DNA of 64,000 nt from an uncultured Clostridia bacterium (GCA_945948915.1 CAMFCQ010000002.1:21888-85887); one strand, 5' to 3'; shown: positions 1 through 9,400, numbered from the stretch's first letter. Notes: generated from the sequence alone by a model not told the origin. Numbers and translations are program-made.

Positions 1-147
1 ATCTCCTTTGTTCCCAGTCTGCACCGAACGGGCAAAGGAGATGAGGGTAATATTTTGATTTTATGATGCTTTTCTGAAGGGAGCATTAGGATGCTAATGT
101 TCATCAAGGGGATCAAGTGCTTGATGACGCATTGAATGAATTCGTTG

Positions 148-473
148 CTTCAGGGGAGACGCGCTCCGCTGGGGCCAGAAGGGTCGGGGAGGGTTTCGAT
201 GCCCTCCCCAGACCCTCCTGGACCTCCCATCCCCCTCCCCAGACGACCAGGGTTGCGACCCTGGACCCATGGGGATTTGCCAAGTTCCTCATACAGTTGT
301 GACCTTTGGACTCAAGGAGATTCGCGAAGATTTGAGAAGTCCTCATACAGCCCCAGGTCCAGGACCGCAGTCCTGGTCGTTTCAAGGGGGTATGGGAGTC
401 CAGAGGGATGTAGGGGGGAAATCGAAATCCCCCCTCATCCCTCTGGGCCCAGCGCAGCGCGCTTCCCCTGAAG
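148..473. repeat. Large imperfect inverted repeat (nested-hairpin cruciform), non-coding
   Basis: CTTCAGGGGAGACGCGCTCCGCTGGGGCCAGA (148-179) pairs with TCTGGGCCCAGCGCAGCGCGCTTCCCCTGAAG (442-473). Each arm holds two further local hairpins (181-215 and 247-264; 359-376 and 405-441). Confidence 0.8.
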
Positions 474-531
474 ACGGCTGTCTTCATATTTCCTAATGAA
501 CTTTAGCTCCCTTTTGCTAACAAAGTGTCCC

Positions 532-1251
532 TCACGCCAGCGGCTTCCTGCCCGGCGTGCCCGCCTTGCGCGGATACGCCTTAGGCGTCCTGCCGGTCTT
601 GTCAGTAATCAGCAGGCAGTGCGCCCAGTCCTCCCGGCCCGGCACAGGCGCCGGCACAATGCCGCGCACCGTGCCGCCCAGCACGAACGCTGCGCGACGG
701 GCCGCTGCCAGCTCGTCCTGCACACCCGGGCCCTTCCAGGCGATCGCAAGGCCGCCGGTCTTCACGAACGGCAGCGTCAGCTCCTGCAGCGTCGCGCTCG
801 AGGCCACCGCGCGGGACACCGCCGCGTCGTATGCCTCCCGGTGCAGCTCCATCCGGGCCGCGTCCTCCGCGCGCGCGTGCAGCGCCGTGGCCGTCAGGCC
901 CAGCCGCTTCAATGCGTCCTGAAGGAACGCGATCCGCTTATTCAGCGCGTCCAGAAACGTCATCTGCAGATCGGGCCGCAGGATCAGCAGCGGCATGCCC
1001 GGAAAGCCCGCGCCCGTGCCCACGTCGATCACCTTCGCGCCTTCCGCGAGCAGCCCCTGCGCCAGCGGCGCGGCGCTGTCCAGATCGTGCCGGTCGATGC
1101 GCTCGTCCTCGTCGAGCACCGCCGTCAGGTCCATCCTCTGGTTGTATTCGTCCAGAATCGCGTGAAACGCCTCAAAGCGCTCCATGGCAGTCTGGTCATA
1201 GGCAACGCCCAGCGCGTCAAGGCCACCCATCAGTCGTTCTCTGTTCATCAT
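532..1251 (-). CDS. rsmG: 16S rRNA (guanine(527)-N7)-methyltransferase RsmG/GidB
   Basis: ORF with VIDVGTGAGFPGMPLLILRPDLQMTFLDALNKRIAFL, the typical RsmG SAM motif. Confidence 0.93.
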   Translation of the reverse strand: MMNRERLMGGLDALGVAYDQTAMERFEAFHAILDEYNQRMDLTAVLDEDERIDRHDLDSAAPLAQGLLAEGAKVIDVGTGAGFPGMPLLILRPDLQMTFLDALNKRIAFLQDALKRLGLTATALHARAEDAARMELHREAYDAAVSRAVASSATLQELTLPFVKTGGLAIAWKGPGVQDELAAARRAAFVLGGTVRGIVPAPVPGREDWAHCLLITDKTGRTPKAYPRKAGTPGRKPLA

Positions 1252-1883
1252 CTGCTTTCCAGCCAGAGCTTAATCCAGCTGAGCCCCTCTCTGAAGTGAT
1301 TTTTGATGAAGTATTCGGGCTTGGACGGACTGCCCTTGCCCGTGGCAGAGATGCCGACCTGCCTGCAAAGCTCCAGTGCCCGCGCCACGTGATAGTCGCT
1401 GGTCACCACCAGCGCCTGCCCAAGCCCCCGGTGCTCCATAATCGCCTTGGCGTAGACCAGGTTTTCCCGCGTGTTGAACGACGCTGTCTCCGCGACCACG
1501 TCCTCCGATCTCACGCCGCGCGCAAGCAGCCAGTCGCGCATCACGTCGCCCTCGGCGCGCGGCTCGTTGATTCCCTGCGCGCCGCAGACGATGATGAGCT
1601 GCGGATCCTGCTCGTAGCTCTTAAGCGCCGCCGTCAGCCTGCGCTCCAGCGCCACGGACGGCGTGCCGTCCTCCTTGACCTGCGCGCCCAGCACGATGAT
1701 CACGTCGGAATCCTCGATCGGCGGCAGATGCGTCTCCCTGTAAAAGACGAAGCCCATCAGCCCCGCCGCGCAGGCAAGGCCCAGACACGCAAGCAGCACC
1801 AGTCCCACCAGCAGCCTCCTCATGATTCTGTTCAACGTCGTTCTCCTTCTCATTCCATGCCGTCGGGCGCAAGCGACACCCAT
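1248..1883 (-). CDS. YdcF/SanA-type DUF218 family protein (true start probably at an internal Met)
   Basis: Membrane anchor followed by DVIIVLGAQVKEDGTPSVALERRLTAAL and TSDYHVARALELC, DUF218 hallmarks. Confidence 0.85.
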   Translation of the reverse strand: MGVACARRHGMRRRTTLNRIMRRLLVGLVLLACLGLACAAGLMGFVFYRETHLPPIEDSDVIIVLGAQVKEDGTPSVALERRLTAALKSYEQDPQLIIVCGAQGINEPRAEGDVMRDWLLARGVRSEDVVAETASFNTRENLVYAKAIMEHRGLGQALVVTSDYHVARALELCRQVGISATGKGSPSKPEYFIKNHFREGLSWIKLWLESR

Positions 1884-2653
1884 TCGTATTCCTCATCCCG
1901 CAGGCCGCTGCCCTGCTTCTCCCCGGCGCGCACCACATAGCTGAACGCCGCGTCCTCTCCGGCGGCGTCCATGCAGCGCCCGCGAACCATCGAGTACGCC
2001 TCGCTTCCGGCGAAGATCATGTGATCGACCAGCTGGATGCCGATGAGGTACAGCGCCGTGGTGATGCGTTTGGTCACGTCGATATCCGGCTGGGACGGCG
2101 CGGCCACGCCGCTGGGGTGATTGTGCGCCAGAATGACGGAATGGGCCTTGTGGCGAATGGCCGTCTCCACAACCGTGCGCGGATGCAGCGCCACCTGATC
2201 CACCGTGCCCGTGTGCAGCAGCGAGCGGTGCAGCACATGGCCCGCCTGATCCAGGCAGAGCATGTAGATCTGCTCCCGCGTCGCCCCGTAGAACAGCGGC
2301 GCGCAGCAGGCGCGCGCGTCCTCCGCCGTCACGATGGTCGGGCGCTCGCCCAGCGCGTGCATCTGGCAGTAGCGCGTCAGCTGGGGCATCATCGTCAGCA
2401 GCAGCGCCGCGCTTTTGCCCATGCCCTTCACGCGCAGCAGCTCGTTTTCATCCGCGCTGAGCACGGCGTTCAGGCTGCCGAACACGGCAATCAGCTCATG
2501 CGCCAGCGGATTCACGTCCCGCTGCGGGATCGCATAGGTGAGCAGCAGCTCCAGCACCTCGTGCTCGGAGAAGGCGGAAAGCCCCGCCGTGCGCAGCCGC
2601 TCGCGCAGGCGCTCCCTGTGGCCCGCGTGAATGGATTTTACCTTTTCCGCCAT
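1850..2653 (-). CDS. radC: DNA repair protein RadC (JAB/MPN domain)
   Basis: MAEKVKSIHAGHRERLRERL start; LLTYAIPQRDVNPLA, VKGMGKSAALLL (HhH), VILAHNHPSGVAAPSQPDIDVT (JAMM). The track ORF start is too far upstream. Confidence 0.92.
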   Translation of the reverse strand: MAEKVKSIHAGHRERLRERLRTAGLSAFSEHEVLELLLTYAIPQRDVNPLAHELIAVFGSLNAVLSADENELLRVKGMGKSAALLLTMMPQLTRYCQMHALGERPTIVTAEDARACCAPLFYGATREQIYMLCLDQAGHVLHRSLLHTGTVDQVALHPRTVVETAIRHKAHSVILAHNHPSGVAAPSQPDIDVTKRITTALYLIGIQLVDHMIFAGSEAYSMVRGRCMDAAGEDAAFSYVVRAGEKQGSGLRDEEYEWVSLAPDGME

Positions 2654-2711
2654 GGCGTGTCGCCTCCTTCCCGGGATCATTATACGATAGGCGCGAAGGG
2701 CCGTCAACCGG

Positions 2712-2925
2712 GGGATACGTTGGGCTGCTGCCCAAACCCGCTCGGGGCTCCGCCCCAAACCCCGCAAGGGATTTCGATCCGGGGAACTCGCATAGTCGCG
2801 CCGTGAGGCGCTCCTTGCGATTCCCGACGCTCCGCCTGCCTGTTTCCGCCACTGGCGGCGGCAGGCTCCGGTCCCCCAGACCCCTTCTTCGCTTTGCGCG
2901 TTCATCCGAGACTGTGCGAACCATC
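2712..2925 (-). repeat. Modular hairpin repeat copy E1
   Basis: Minus strand reads GCGAAGAAGGGGTCTGGGGGACCGGAGCCTGCCGCC...GGGAATCGCAAGGAGCGCC...GGCGCGACTATGCGAGTTCCCCGGAT...GGGTTTGGGCAGCAGCCCAACGTATCCCC, shared with the copies at 41.2, 46.7 and 54.7 kb. Confidence 0.8.
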
Positions 2926-2928
2926 GGC

Positions 2929-5900
2929 TCACTCAAACAGCGCGCGGATATCCTCCTGCGTCAGCTGCGTGGGCATGGCCTCGCCGGCGGTGATCATCTG
3001 GTCAAACAGCTCGCGCTTGCGCGCGCCGAGCCTGACGACCTGCTCCTCGATGCTGCCGCGCGTGATGAGCCGGATGACGTTGACCGTGTTCTTCTGGCCG
3101 ATGCGGTGCGCGCGGTCGGTCGCCTGATCCTCCGCGGCGGGGTTCCACCACGGGTCGAAGTGAATGACCGTGTCCGCGCCGACGAGGTTGAGGCCCGAGC
3201 CGCCCGCCTTGAGCGAGATCAGGAACACCTGCGCCCTGCCGCCGTTGAATTCGTCCACCAGCTCGATGCGGCGCTTGGGCGGCGTTTCGCCGTCCAGATA
3301 CAGGCACTCGATGCCCACTGCCTCCAGCCTGCGCTGCAGAATTCTGAGCATGCGCGTGAACTGCGAGAAGATGAGCGCGCGGTGGCCCGCCTCCAGAGAG
3401 CCCGGCAGGATGTCCAGCAGCAGGTCGAGCTTGCCGCTCGAGGCCGCGTAGGAGGGCAGCACCAGCGACGGATGGCCGCAGATCTGGCGCAGCTCCGTGA
3501 TCGCCGAGAGCATCTCGATGCGGTTTTTGCCCGCGAGCATCGTGTCCACCTGCGGGCGCAGCCGCATGAGGCTGGCCTGATAGACCCGGCGCTGCTCCTC
3601 GGTCATATCCGCCATCATCTGGATCTCGTTCTTCTCCGGCAGCTCCCTGAGCACATCGCCCTTGAGCCGGCGCAGCAGGAACGGACGGATGCGCCGGCGC
3701 AGCACGTCGCTCTCCTCGCCCGTGCCGAAGCGGTGCATGAACTGCGCGAAGGAGAGCAGATAGCCCGGCAGCACGAAGTCGAAGATCGACCACAGCTCGC
3801 CCGGATGATTCTCCATCGGCGTGCCGGTCAGCGCAAAGCGCGTCTGCGCCCTGAGCTGCTTGACCGCGCCCGCGCCCACGCTCATGGCGTTCTTGATGTA
3901 CTGTGCCTCGTCGAGAATCGCGAAGCGGAACTGTACGGCGCTCAGCTGGCCGATGTCCCGGCGGATCAGCGGATAGGACGTGAGGTACACGTCGATATCG
4001 CAGTCCTCGCCGTTAAGACGCGCGATGGTCTGCGCGCGGGCGCTCTGGGTGCCCTCGCCCGCGGCCACGCGGAGCTCCGGCGCGAAGCGCCTGATCTCCG
4101 CCATCCAGTTGTAGACCAGCGACGTCGGCGCGACGACGATGGACGGCCTGTGTTCGCCGCCCCGGCGCTTGGCCCACAGCAGCAGTGAGATGACCTGCAG
4201 CGTCTTGCCCAGGCCCATGTCGTCCGCCAGAATGCCGCCCATGTGCAGGCGGTCAAGCGCCTGCATCCACATGAAGCCGCGCAGCTGATACGGGCGCAGC
4301 ATGCTGCCCAGCGGCTCAGGGCACGGCTCGCCCTCCTCGTCCATGGAGGAGACGAACGACCTGACCGACTTGTCCGCGTCCACAGGCAGGCTGCCGTTCT
4401 CCAGCAGGCTGAGCATGTACGCCGCGCGGAAGGACTGTATCTCCAGCAGGCCGCGCCCGCGCTCGCCCTCTTCCTCGCCCTCCTCCTGCGCGCCGCCGGC
4501 CGCCTCCGCCAGCTCGCGCCACTCGTCCATGTCCGTCAGGTCGAGGAACGAGCCGTCCTTGAGCCGGAAATACTTGCGGTTGTCGCGCAGCGCCTGCAGA
4601 ATCGCCAGAATCTCCGGCTCAGGCTCGCCGCTCTCGCTGAGCTGCAGCTGCAGCGCGCCGTCTTGCATGCGCAGCATGCCGGAGAAATGCGGCTTGCGCG
4701 GGGTCAGCCTGCGGAACTCGTCGGAGCAGTAGACCTCCGCCGTCTTCTGCATCTCATAGATGCCCTCGGTCAGGAAGCGGTAGATGGGCTCCTGGCCGCT
4801 GAGGATGACGCGGCCCTTCTGCATGCGGAAGCCCGCCCGGGCCAGCAGGTCGAGCGCCGCACGCTCGCCCGCCGCGTCGCGCAGCATCAGCACGCGCTCG
4901 TCCTCCTCGCCTCTGGGCGCCGACGGCGCAAACGGATCGATCTCCTCGTCGCCGTAGCTAAACACCAGCTTCGCCAGCACGGCGCGCTCCTCGCGGTCAA
5001 AGTACGCCTTGACCGTGAGCGGGCGGCGCACGATGCACTCGGCCAGCGCACCGTCGATGGTCACTGTGCCCGCGCGCTCGAGCGCCGGGAGCAGCTCGGA
5101 GATCACGCGCGCGCTCTGCTCCGCGTCAAAGCGGAAGGCCGCCTGACCGTCCCGGCCCGCCTCCAGCATCACGCGCACGATGTCCTGCTGCTGCGGCGGC
5201 AGGCGCAGCACGTCGCCCTCGCAGAAGACGAAGCGGCAGTCCGCGCAAAGCGGCCGCAGCGACCGGGGCATCTGCGCGCGCACCTCCATCTCGCGTCCGC
5301 TTCTGGATACGCCGAAGAGCAGCTCCGCCTGGCCGTCGAACACGCCGGGGATGCGCAGGACCTCCTCGCCGAAGGAGAGCCTGAACGGTTTGGCCATCAG
5401 CAGCTGCATCAGCCGCGGCACAAAGCGCTCGGAAAGGCTCAGCCATTTGGCCTCAAGGCCCGTCTGCACCAGCTTGCCCTCCAGCTGGCAGACGTAGGCC
5501 GCGTCCTGCAGCACGCGGATGATCTTTTCGTCCACGCCCGTAAAGCCCATCCACTGCGGCTCAAGCACAAAGCCCTTGCCGAAGGCCATCGTCTCGCCAA
5601 CTTGCAGCGCGTGCAGGAACTGCGCCATCGACTTGACGACGTACATGCGCTCCTGCCCAACGCGCAGGGACACGCGCACCGGCTGCTGCCCGATCAGCTG
5701 CAGCGTGACCTCCATCTCCAGCGGCGTCTCCATCGGCAGCGCCGCCTGAAGGGTGCCCATCAGCCTGCCCGCGTTCTCCCTGGCGCGCCTGCGGCGGATC
5801 TCCTCGATCGCACCGGAGGCCATTGCCTGCAGCATCGCCGCCGCCAGATGGCGGCAGGGCTTATGCACGTTGCCAAAGAAGTCGCACGAGCAGCGGCCGC

Positions 5901-6090
5901 TGAGCCTGCCGCTCGCCGCCACGCGCACCACGCGCCGCGGGTTGTCGTCCACCACAAAGCGCAGCATGCCCGCCTCTTCCTCCATCGGATGCACGCCGCC
6001 GGCCCGGTACAGCGCCAGGCCTGCCGTATATTCCTCCTCCGGCGTGATGCGCCGGATCATCTCCATCATCTCTTCTGCTGCCACAAGCAT
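2929..6090 (-). CDS. SNF2-family DEAD/DEAH helicase with N-terminal SWIM zinc finger
   Basis: SWIM-like CSCDFFGNVHKPCRHLAAAM; GGILADDMGLGKTLQVISLLL, DEAQYIKN, LTGTPMENHPGELWSIFDF, GGSGLNLVGADTVIHFDPWWNPAAEDQATDRAHRIGQ. Confidence 0.93.
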   Translation of the reverse strand: MLVAAEEMMEMIRRITPEEEYTAGLALYRAGGVHPMEEEAGMLRFVVDDNPRRVVRVAASGRLSGRCSCDFFGNVHKPCRHLAAAMLQAMASGAIEEIRRRRARENAGRLMGTLQAALPMETPLEMEVTLQLIGQQPVRVSLRVGQERMYVVKSMAQFLHALQVGETMAFGKGFVLEPQWMGFTGVDEKIIRVLQDAAYVCQLEGKLVQTGLEAKWLSLSERFVPRLMQLLMAKPFRLSFGEEVLRIPGVFDGQAELLFGVSRSGREMEVRAQMPRSLRPLCADCRFVFCEGDVLRLPPQQQDIVRVMLEAGRDGQAAFRFDAEQSARVISELLPALERAGTVTIDGALAECIVRRPLTVKAYFDREERAVLAKLVFSYGDEEIDPFAPSAPRGEEDERVLMLRDAAGERAALDLLARAGFRMQKGRVILSGQEPIYRFLTEGIYEMQKTAEVYCSDEFRRLTPRKPHFSGMLRMQDGALQLQLSESGEPEPEILAILQALRDNRKYFRLKDGSFLDLTDMDEWRELAEAAGGAQEEGEEEGERGRGLLEIQSFRAAYMLSLLENGSLPVDADKSVRSFVSSMDEEGEPCPEPLGSMLRPYQLRGFMWMQALDRLHMGGILADDMGLGKTLQVISLLLWAKRRGGEHRPSIVVAPTSLVYNWMAEIRRFAPELRVAAGEGTQSARAQTIARLNGEDCDIDVYLTSYPLIRRDIGQLSAVQFRFAILDEAQYIKNAMSVGAGAVKQLRAQTRFALTGTPMENHPGELWSIFDFVLPGYLLSFAQFMHRFGTGEESDVLRRRIRPFLLRRLKGDVLRELPEKNEIQMMADMTEEQRRVYQASLMRLRPQVDTMLAGKNRIEMLSAITELRQICGHPSLVLPSYAASSGKLDLLLDILPGSLEAGHRALIFSQFTRMLRILQRRLEAVGIECLYLDGETPPKRRIELVDEFNGGRAQVFLISLKAGGSGLNLVGADTVIHFDPWWNPAAEDQATDRAHRIGQKNTVNVIRLITRGSIEEQVVRLGARKRELFDQMITAGEAMPTQLTQEDIRALFE

Positions 6091-6481
6091 TCCTCTTCCA
6101 ATTTCAATTTTGACCAACCTAATTATAATTCTGCGGCCGGAAAAGGATTCCTGCCTGGTTTTCCTTTCGCCTCCGTCAAAAATCGTTCTCCCGCTTTCGG
6201 GCAGTCCGTCCATCGCGCCGCGCAAAAATCTGACCCTTTCTCGCTTTCAGCGGTAGAAAATGACGCGTTTTTCTGATATGCTTGTGGAATCACATCCCTA
6301 AAAAGTGGTCTGTGGAGATTCCCCGGGCTTGCGGCCTCGCGGTTCTCCGGTCTGACGGTCGAGATGCTCGGCGTCTTTGCAGGCGGCGGCAAGGAGATTG
6401 AAGAAAGGCTTCGATCCGCTTGGCAGGGGGAATACGCCCACTTCTAAAAAATCCATCCAGTCTGACGGAGGTGCTATTCAT

Positions 6482-6997
6482 TTGAGAATCCACATCATCG
6501 GCTGCAGCGGCTCCGGCAAGACGTATCTGGCCAGGGCGCTTTCGGAGAAAACCCATATCCCGCACTTTGACCTCGACGACATCCAGTGGGACAACGGCGC
6601 ACAGGGCTACGGTATCAAAAGGCCGCCTGAAGAAAGGGCCGCGCTGCTGCAGGAGATTCTGGCAAAGCCCGACTGGATCATCGAAGGGGTCTATTACAAG
6701 TGGGTGCATCAGAGCTTTGCGGACGCCGACATCATCTATGTGCTGGACATGCCGGGCCGCGTCTGCAAGGTCCGGATCATCCTGCGCTCCATCAGGCGAA
6801 AGCTGGGCCTCGAGCCGGGCAAGCGGGAAACACTGCAATCGGTCTGCAATCTGCTCAGATGGACGGACACCTTCCTGAGCAGGAACATGGGGGAAATCCG
6901 GAACATGCTCTCGCCCTACGGCGGCAAGGTCGTCTGGCTGCGCAGCAGGCGGGATGTCCAGAGGATCATCAAGGCGCAAAGCATCCCGGTTCGCTGA
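6482..6997 (+). CDS. P-loop NTPase, FlaR/topology-modulation or adenylate-kinase-like protein (TTG start)
   Basis: LRIHIIGCSGSGKTYLARALSEKTHIPHFDLDDIQWDNG with a Walker A motif; TTG start preceded by a GGAGG-like site. Confidence 0.8.
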   Translation: MRIHIIGCSGSGKTYLARALSEKTHIPHFDLDDIQWDNGAQGYGIKRPPEERAALLQEILAKPDWIIEGVYYKWVHQSFADADIIYVLDMPGRVCKVRIILRSIRRKLGLEPGKRETLQSVCNLLRWTDTFLSRNMGEIRNMLSPYGGKVVWLRSRRDVQRIIKAQSIPVR

Positions 6998-7030
6998 GCA
7001 AATCGGGCTTTGCCCAAAGAAGCTGCATAT

Positions 7031-7072
7031 AAAACACCCTGCAGGGCTTCATTCGTCCTGCAGGGTGTCTGC
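7031..7072. terminator. Bidirectional rho-independent-type terminator
   Basis: ACACCCTGCAGG-gcttcattcgt-CCTGCAGGGTGT hairpin between convergent genes. Confidence 0.75.
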
Positions 7073-7100
7073 TGTCTGATTTGGTTTTGTCCGGCCTGCT

Positions 7101-7775
7101 TTAGCGGGCGCTTCTTCTGCGCCTGCCATGCACGACCGCGCCCATCACGCCGGCCACCGATACGGCAAGCAGCACAAGCCATGCAGCCAGATTGCTGCTG
7201 TCGCCGGTCTTCGGGAGGTTGGTGACATCGCCGCCATTCTTGGTGTAGATGTTGATGAAGGTCATCTCATTCAGCGGATCCTTTTCATCGTTCACATAGT
7301 AGATCCTGCCGCCGTTTCCGTCCTCCTCATAGAGGGCCGGGTAGATGAGCAGCTCGCCCGCCATGGCACTGTCCATGGACATCTCAGCGACGCCGCCCCT
7401 CCAAATCAAGCCCCACACCGTATCGTCATAGTCCCAGCCGTCCTTGCCCTCGTCAATCTGCTGGACATATACGCCATCGGTGAGCCCAATTAATTCCTCG
7501 AGGGTGCCGGTAAAGGTCAGCATGCCGTCATAGTCGTCCTCGCCGTCGGTGGTGACGGTGCGGCCGGAGGGCGTCACGTCCTCAAAAGGTTCTCCATTGT
7601 CGTACATCAGCTCCAGCGTAAAGTCCGTCTTGCCAGGCTTTACGCTGCCGCCCTGCTCCACCGTGGTGGTGTAGGGCACGGTCAGGGTAATTTTGTCCTC
7701 CCCAAGGGCCGCAGCCGGGACGAGCATGAGCACCAGGCACAGGCTCAGCAGCATGCTGAAAATCCGTCTCTTCAT
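7101..7775 (-). CDS. Secreted LPxTG cell-wall-anchored protein
   Basis: MKRRIFSMLLSLCLVLMLVPAAALGE signal peptide; C-terminal LPKTGDSSNLAAWLVLLAVSVAGVMGAVVHGRRRR sorting signal. Confidence 0.85.
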   Translation of the reverse strand: MKRRIFSMLLSLCLVLMLVPAAALGEDKITLTVPYTTTVEQGGSVKPGKTDFTLELMYDNGEPFEDVTPSGRTVTTDGEDDYDGMLTFTGTLEELIGLTDGVYVQQIDEGKDGWDYDDTVWGLIWRGGVAEMSMDSAMAGELLIYPALYEEDGNGGRIYYVNDEKDPLNEMTFINIYTKNGGDVTNLPKTGDSSNLAAWLVLLAVSVAGVMGAVVHGRRRRSAR

Positions 7776-7970
7776 CGTGTTGTCTCTCCTTCTGCGCGCA
7801 GGCAGCTGCGCGGCGTTGTTCCTTCCTCACGGGATTTCCCGTGAATAATCCGTCCTCATTCGCGTTTCTCCGGCGGCAGCAGGCCTGCAGCATCCGCTTG
7901 TTCGTCCGAATGCATCGCTTCGCACAGCCAGTCCATCACGTTCTCGTTATACAGCTTGGTTTTCCAACCC

Positions 7971-7999
7971 ATTGTAGCAGATACGCTTCCGCTTTTCAA
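7971..7999 (-). promoter_or_regulatory. Candidate sigma-A promoter
   Basis: Minus strand TTGAAA-17 nt-TACAAT. Confidence 0.55.
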
Positions 8000-8088
8000 G
8001 ATGGAAACAGCGGCTGCACGAAATAATAGGCGTACAGACAAATCCCCCGCACAGCCTTCCATGCGGAGGATTTGCCGTTCTGTATGCC

Positions 8089-9102
8089 TTAGGAAAACGC
8101 CTTGCCCTCAAATGCCACGCGCCTGCGCACATCCTGCATCAGGCTGTCAAACTGCGCGGGATTGAGCGACTGCGCGCCGTCGCACAGCGCGTGCGGCGGA
8201 TCGTTGTGCACCTCGATCATCAGGCCATCCGCGCCGGCGGCGATGGCCGTGCGCGCAAGCGGCTCCACCATCCAGGCGATGCCCGCCGCGTGCGAGGGAT
8301 CGATGATCACCGGCAGATGCGATTTCTGCTTGATGATGGGCACGGCGGAGATATCCAGGTTGTTGCGGATCATCTTTTCAAACGTGCGGATGCCGCGCTC
8401 GCAGAGGATCACGTTGGGGTTGCCGCCGGCGAGGATGTACTCCGCGCTCATGAGCAGCTCCTCGATGGTGGAGGACAGGCCGCGCTTGAGCAGGATCGGC
8501 TTTTTGCTGCGGCCCAGCGCCTTGAGCAGCCGGAAGTTCTGCATGTTTCTCGCGCCGACCTGGATGATGTCCACGTCCGCAAAGTCGTCAAGCTGCGTCT
8601 CGCTCATGATCTCGGTGACAATCGGCAGTCCCGTGACGCGCCGGGCCTCGCGCAGCAGGTTCAGGCCCTCGTTTTCCAGCCCCTGGAACGAGTATGGCGA
8701 CGTTCTGGGCTTGAACGCGCCGCCGCGCAGGCAGGTTGCGCCGCTCTTCTTGACGGCCTGCGCGACCTCTAGCAGCTGCGCCTCGCTCTCCACGGAGCAC
8801 GGGCCGGCGATCACCGTGAACGTCCCCTCGCCGATGGTCTTTCCGCCCGCGTCAATTCTGGAGTCCGCCGGGTGGAAGCGCCGGTTGGCCAGCTTGTAGG
8901 GCTCGGACACCCGCCGCACATCGGCCACCACGCCGCTGGCGCGCAGCCAGTCCTCGTCCACATGCGTCGTATCGCCGACAAGGCCTAGGATCGTCTCCTG
9001 CGTGCCCCTGCTGTAGTGAATCTCCACGCCCTGCGCGCGAATCTGCTCCATCAGCCTGCCAATGGCTTCCTGTGATGCTTCCGGTCTGAGAATGACGATC
9101 AT
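8089..9102 (-). CDS. aroF: 3-deoxy-7-phosphoheptulonate (DAHP) synthase, AroF/AroG type with N-terminal regulatory domain
   Basis: FTVIAGPCSVESEAQLLEVAQAVKKSGATCLRGGAFKPRTSPYSFQGL; VIIDPSHAAGIAWMVEPLARTAIAAGADGLMIEVHNDP. Confidence 0.93.
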   Translation of the reverse strand: MIVILRPEASQEAIGRLMEQIRAQGVEIHYSRGTQETILGLVGDTTHVDEDWLRASGVVADVRRVSEPYKLANRRFHPADSRIDAGGKTIGEGTFTVIAGPCSVESEAQLLEVAQAVKKSGATCLRGGAFKPRTSPYSFQGLENEGLNLLREARRVTGLPIVTEIMSETQLDDFADVDIIQVGARNMQNFRLLKALGRSKKPILLKRGLSSTIEELLMSAEYILAGGNPNVILCERGIRTFEKMIRNNLDISAVPIIKQKSHLPVIIDPSHAAGIAWMVEPLARTAIAAGADGLMIEVHNDPPHALCDGAQSLNPAQFDSLMQDVRRRVAFEGKAFS

Positions 9103-9162
9103 ATCGGTGCCTCCAATTCAACTCTTTGTCAATATATTTGCAAATCTTTTCCAACAAAAAAC

Positions 9163-9195
9163 GGCCTGTCCATGCTCGGACGGGCCGTTGTGCTT
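9163..9195 (-). terminator. Leader terminator (attenuator) upstream of DAHP synthase
   Basis: Minus strand AACGGCCCGTCC-gagcat-GGACAGGCCGTTTTTTGTT, between the leader ORF stop and the aroF start. Confidence 0.75.
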
Positions 9196-9205
9196 CCTGC
9201 CTGAT

Positions 9206-9283
9206 TCATGCTCCGCAGCGCAAACAGCCCGTGAATCCAAACGGATACAGGCCGTAAGAGTACGCGGTCATGCTGCGGGCCAT
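9206..9283 (-). CDS. Putative aromatic amino acid leader peptide MARSMTAYSYGLYPFGFTGCLRCGA
   Basis: 25-codon ORF with an AAGGGAGG ribosome-binding site; cluster YSYGLYPFGF (3 Tyr, 2 Phe) before a terminator hairpin and the DAHP synthase gene. Below the length cutoff of the ORF track. Confidence 0.72.
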   Translation of the reverse strand: MARSMTAYSYGLYPFGFTGCLRCGA

Positions 9284-9315
9284 CGTGGTTTCCTCCCTTG
9301 TCTGATGCTGTACAT

Positions 9316-9344
9316 AGCATAACGCTGTTTTGACGTTTTGTCAA
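9316..9344 (-). promoter_or_regulatory. Strong sigma-A-type promoter for the leader/aroF unit
   Basis: Minus strand TTGACA-17 nt-TATGCT, about 25 nt upstream of the leader ribosome-binding site. Confidence 0.7.
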
Positions 9345-9400
9345 CCATTATTTCAAGAAAAAAGCGTCTTCGTGTGAAGACGCCATCTTTGCAGCCTTTT

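Noticed and set aside
4243-6276. 677-aa plus-strand ORF
   Set aside because: Antisense shadow of the SNF2 helicase.
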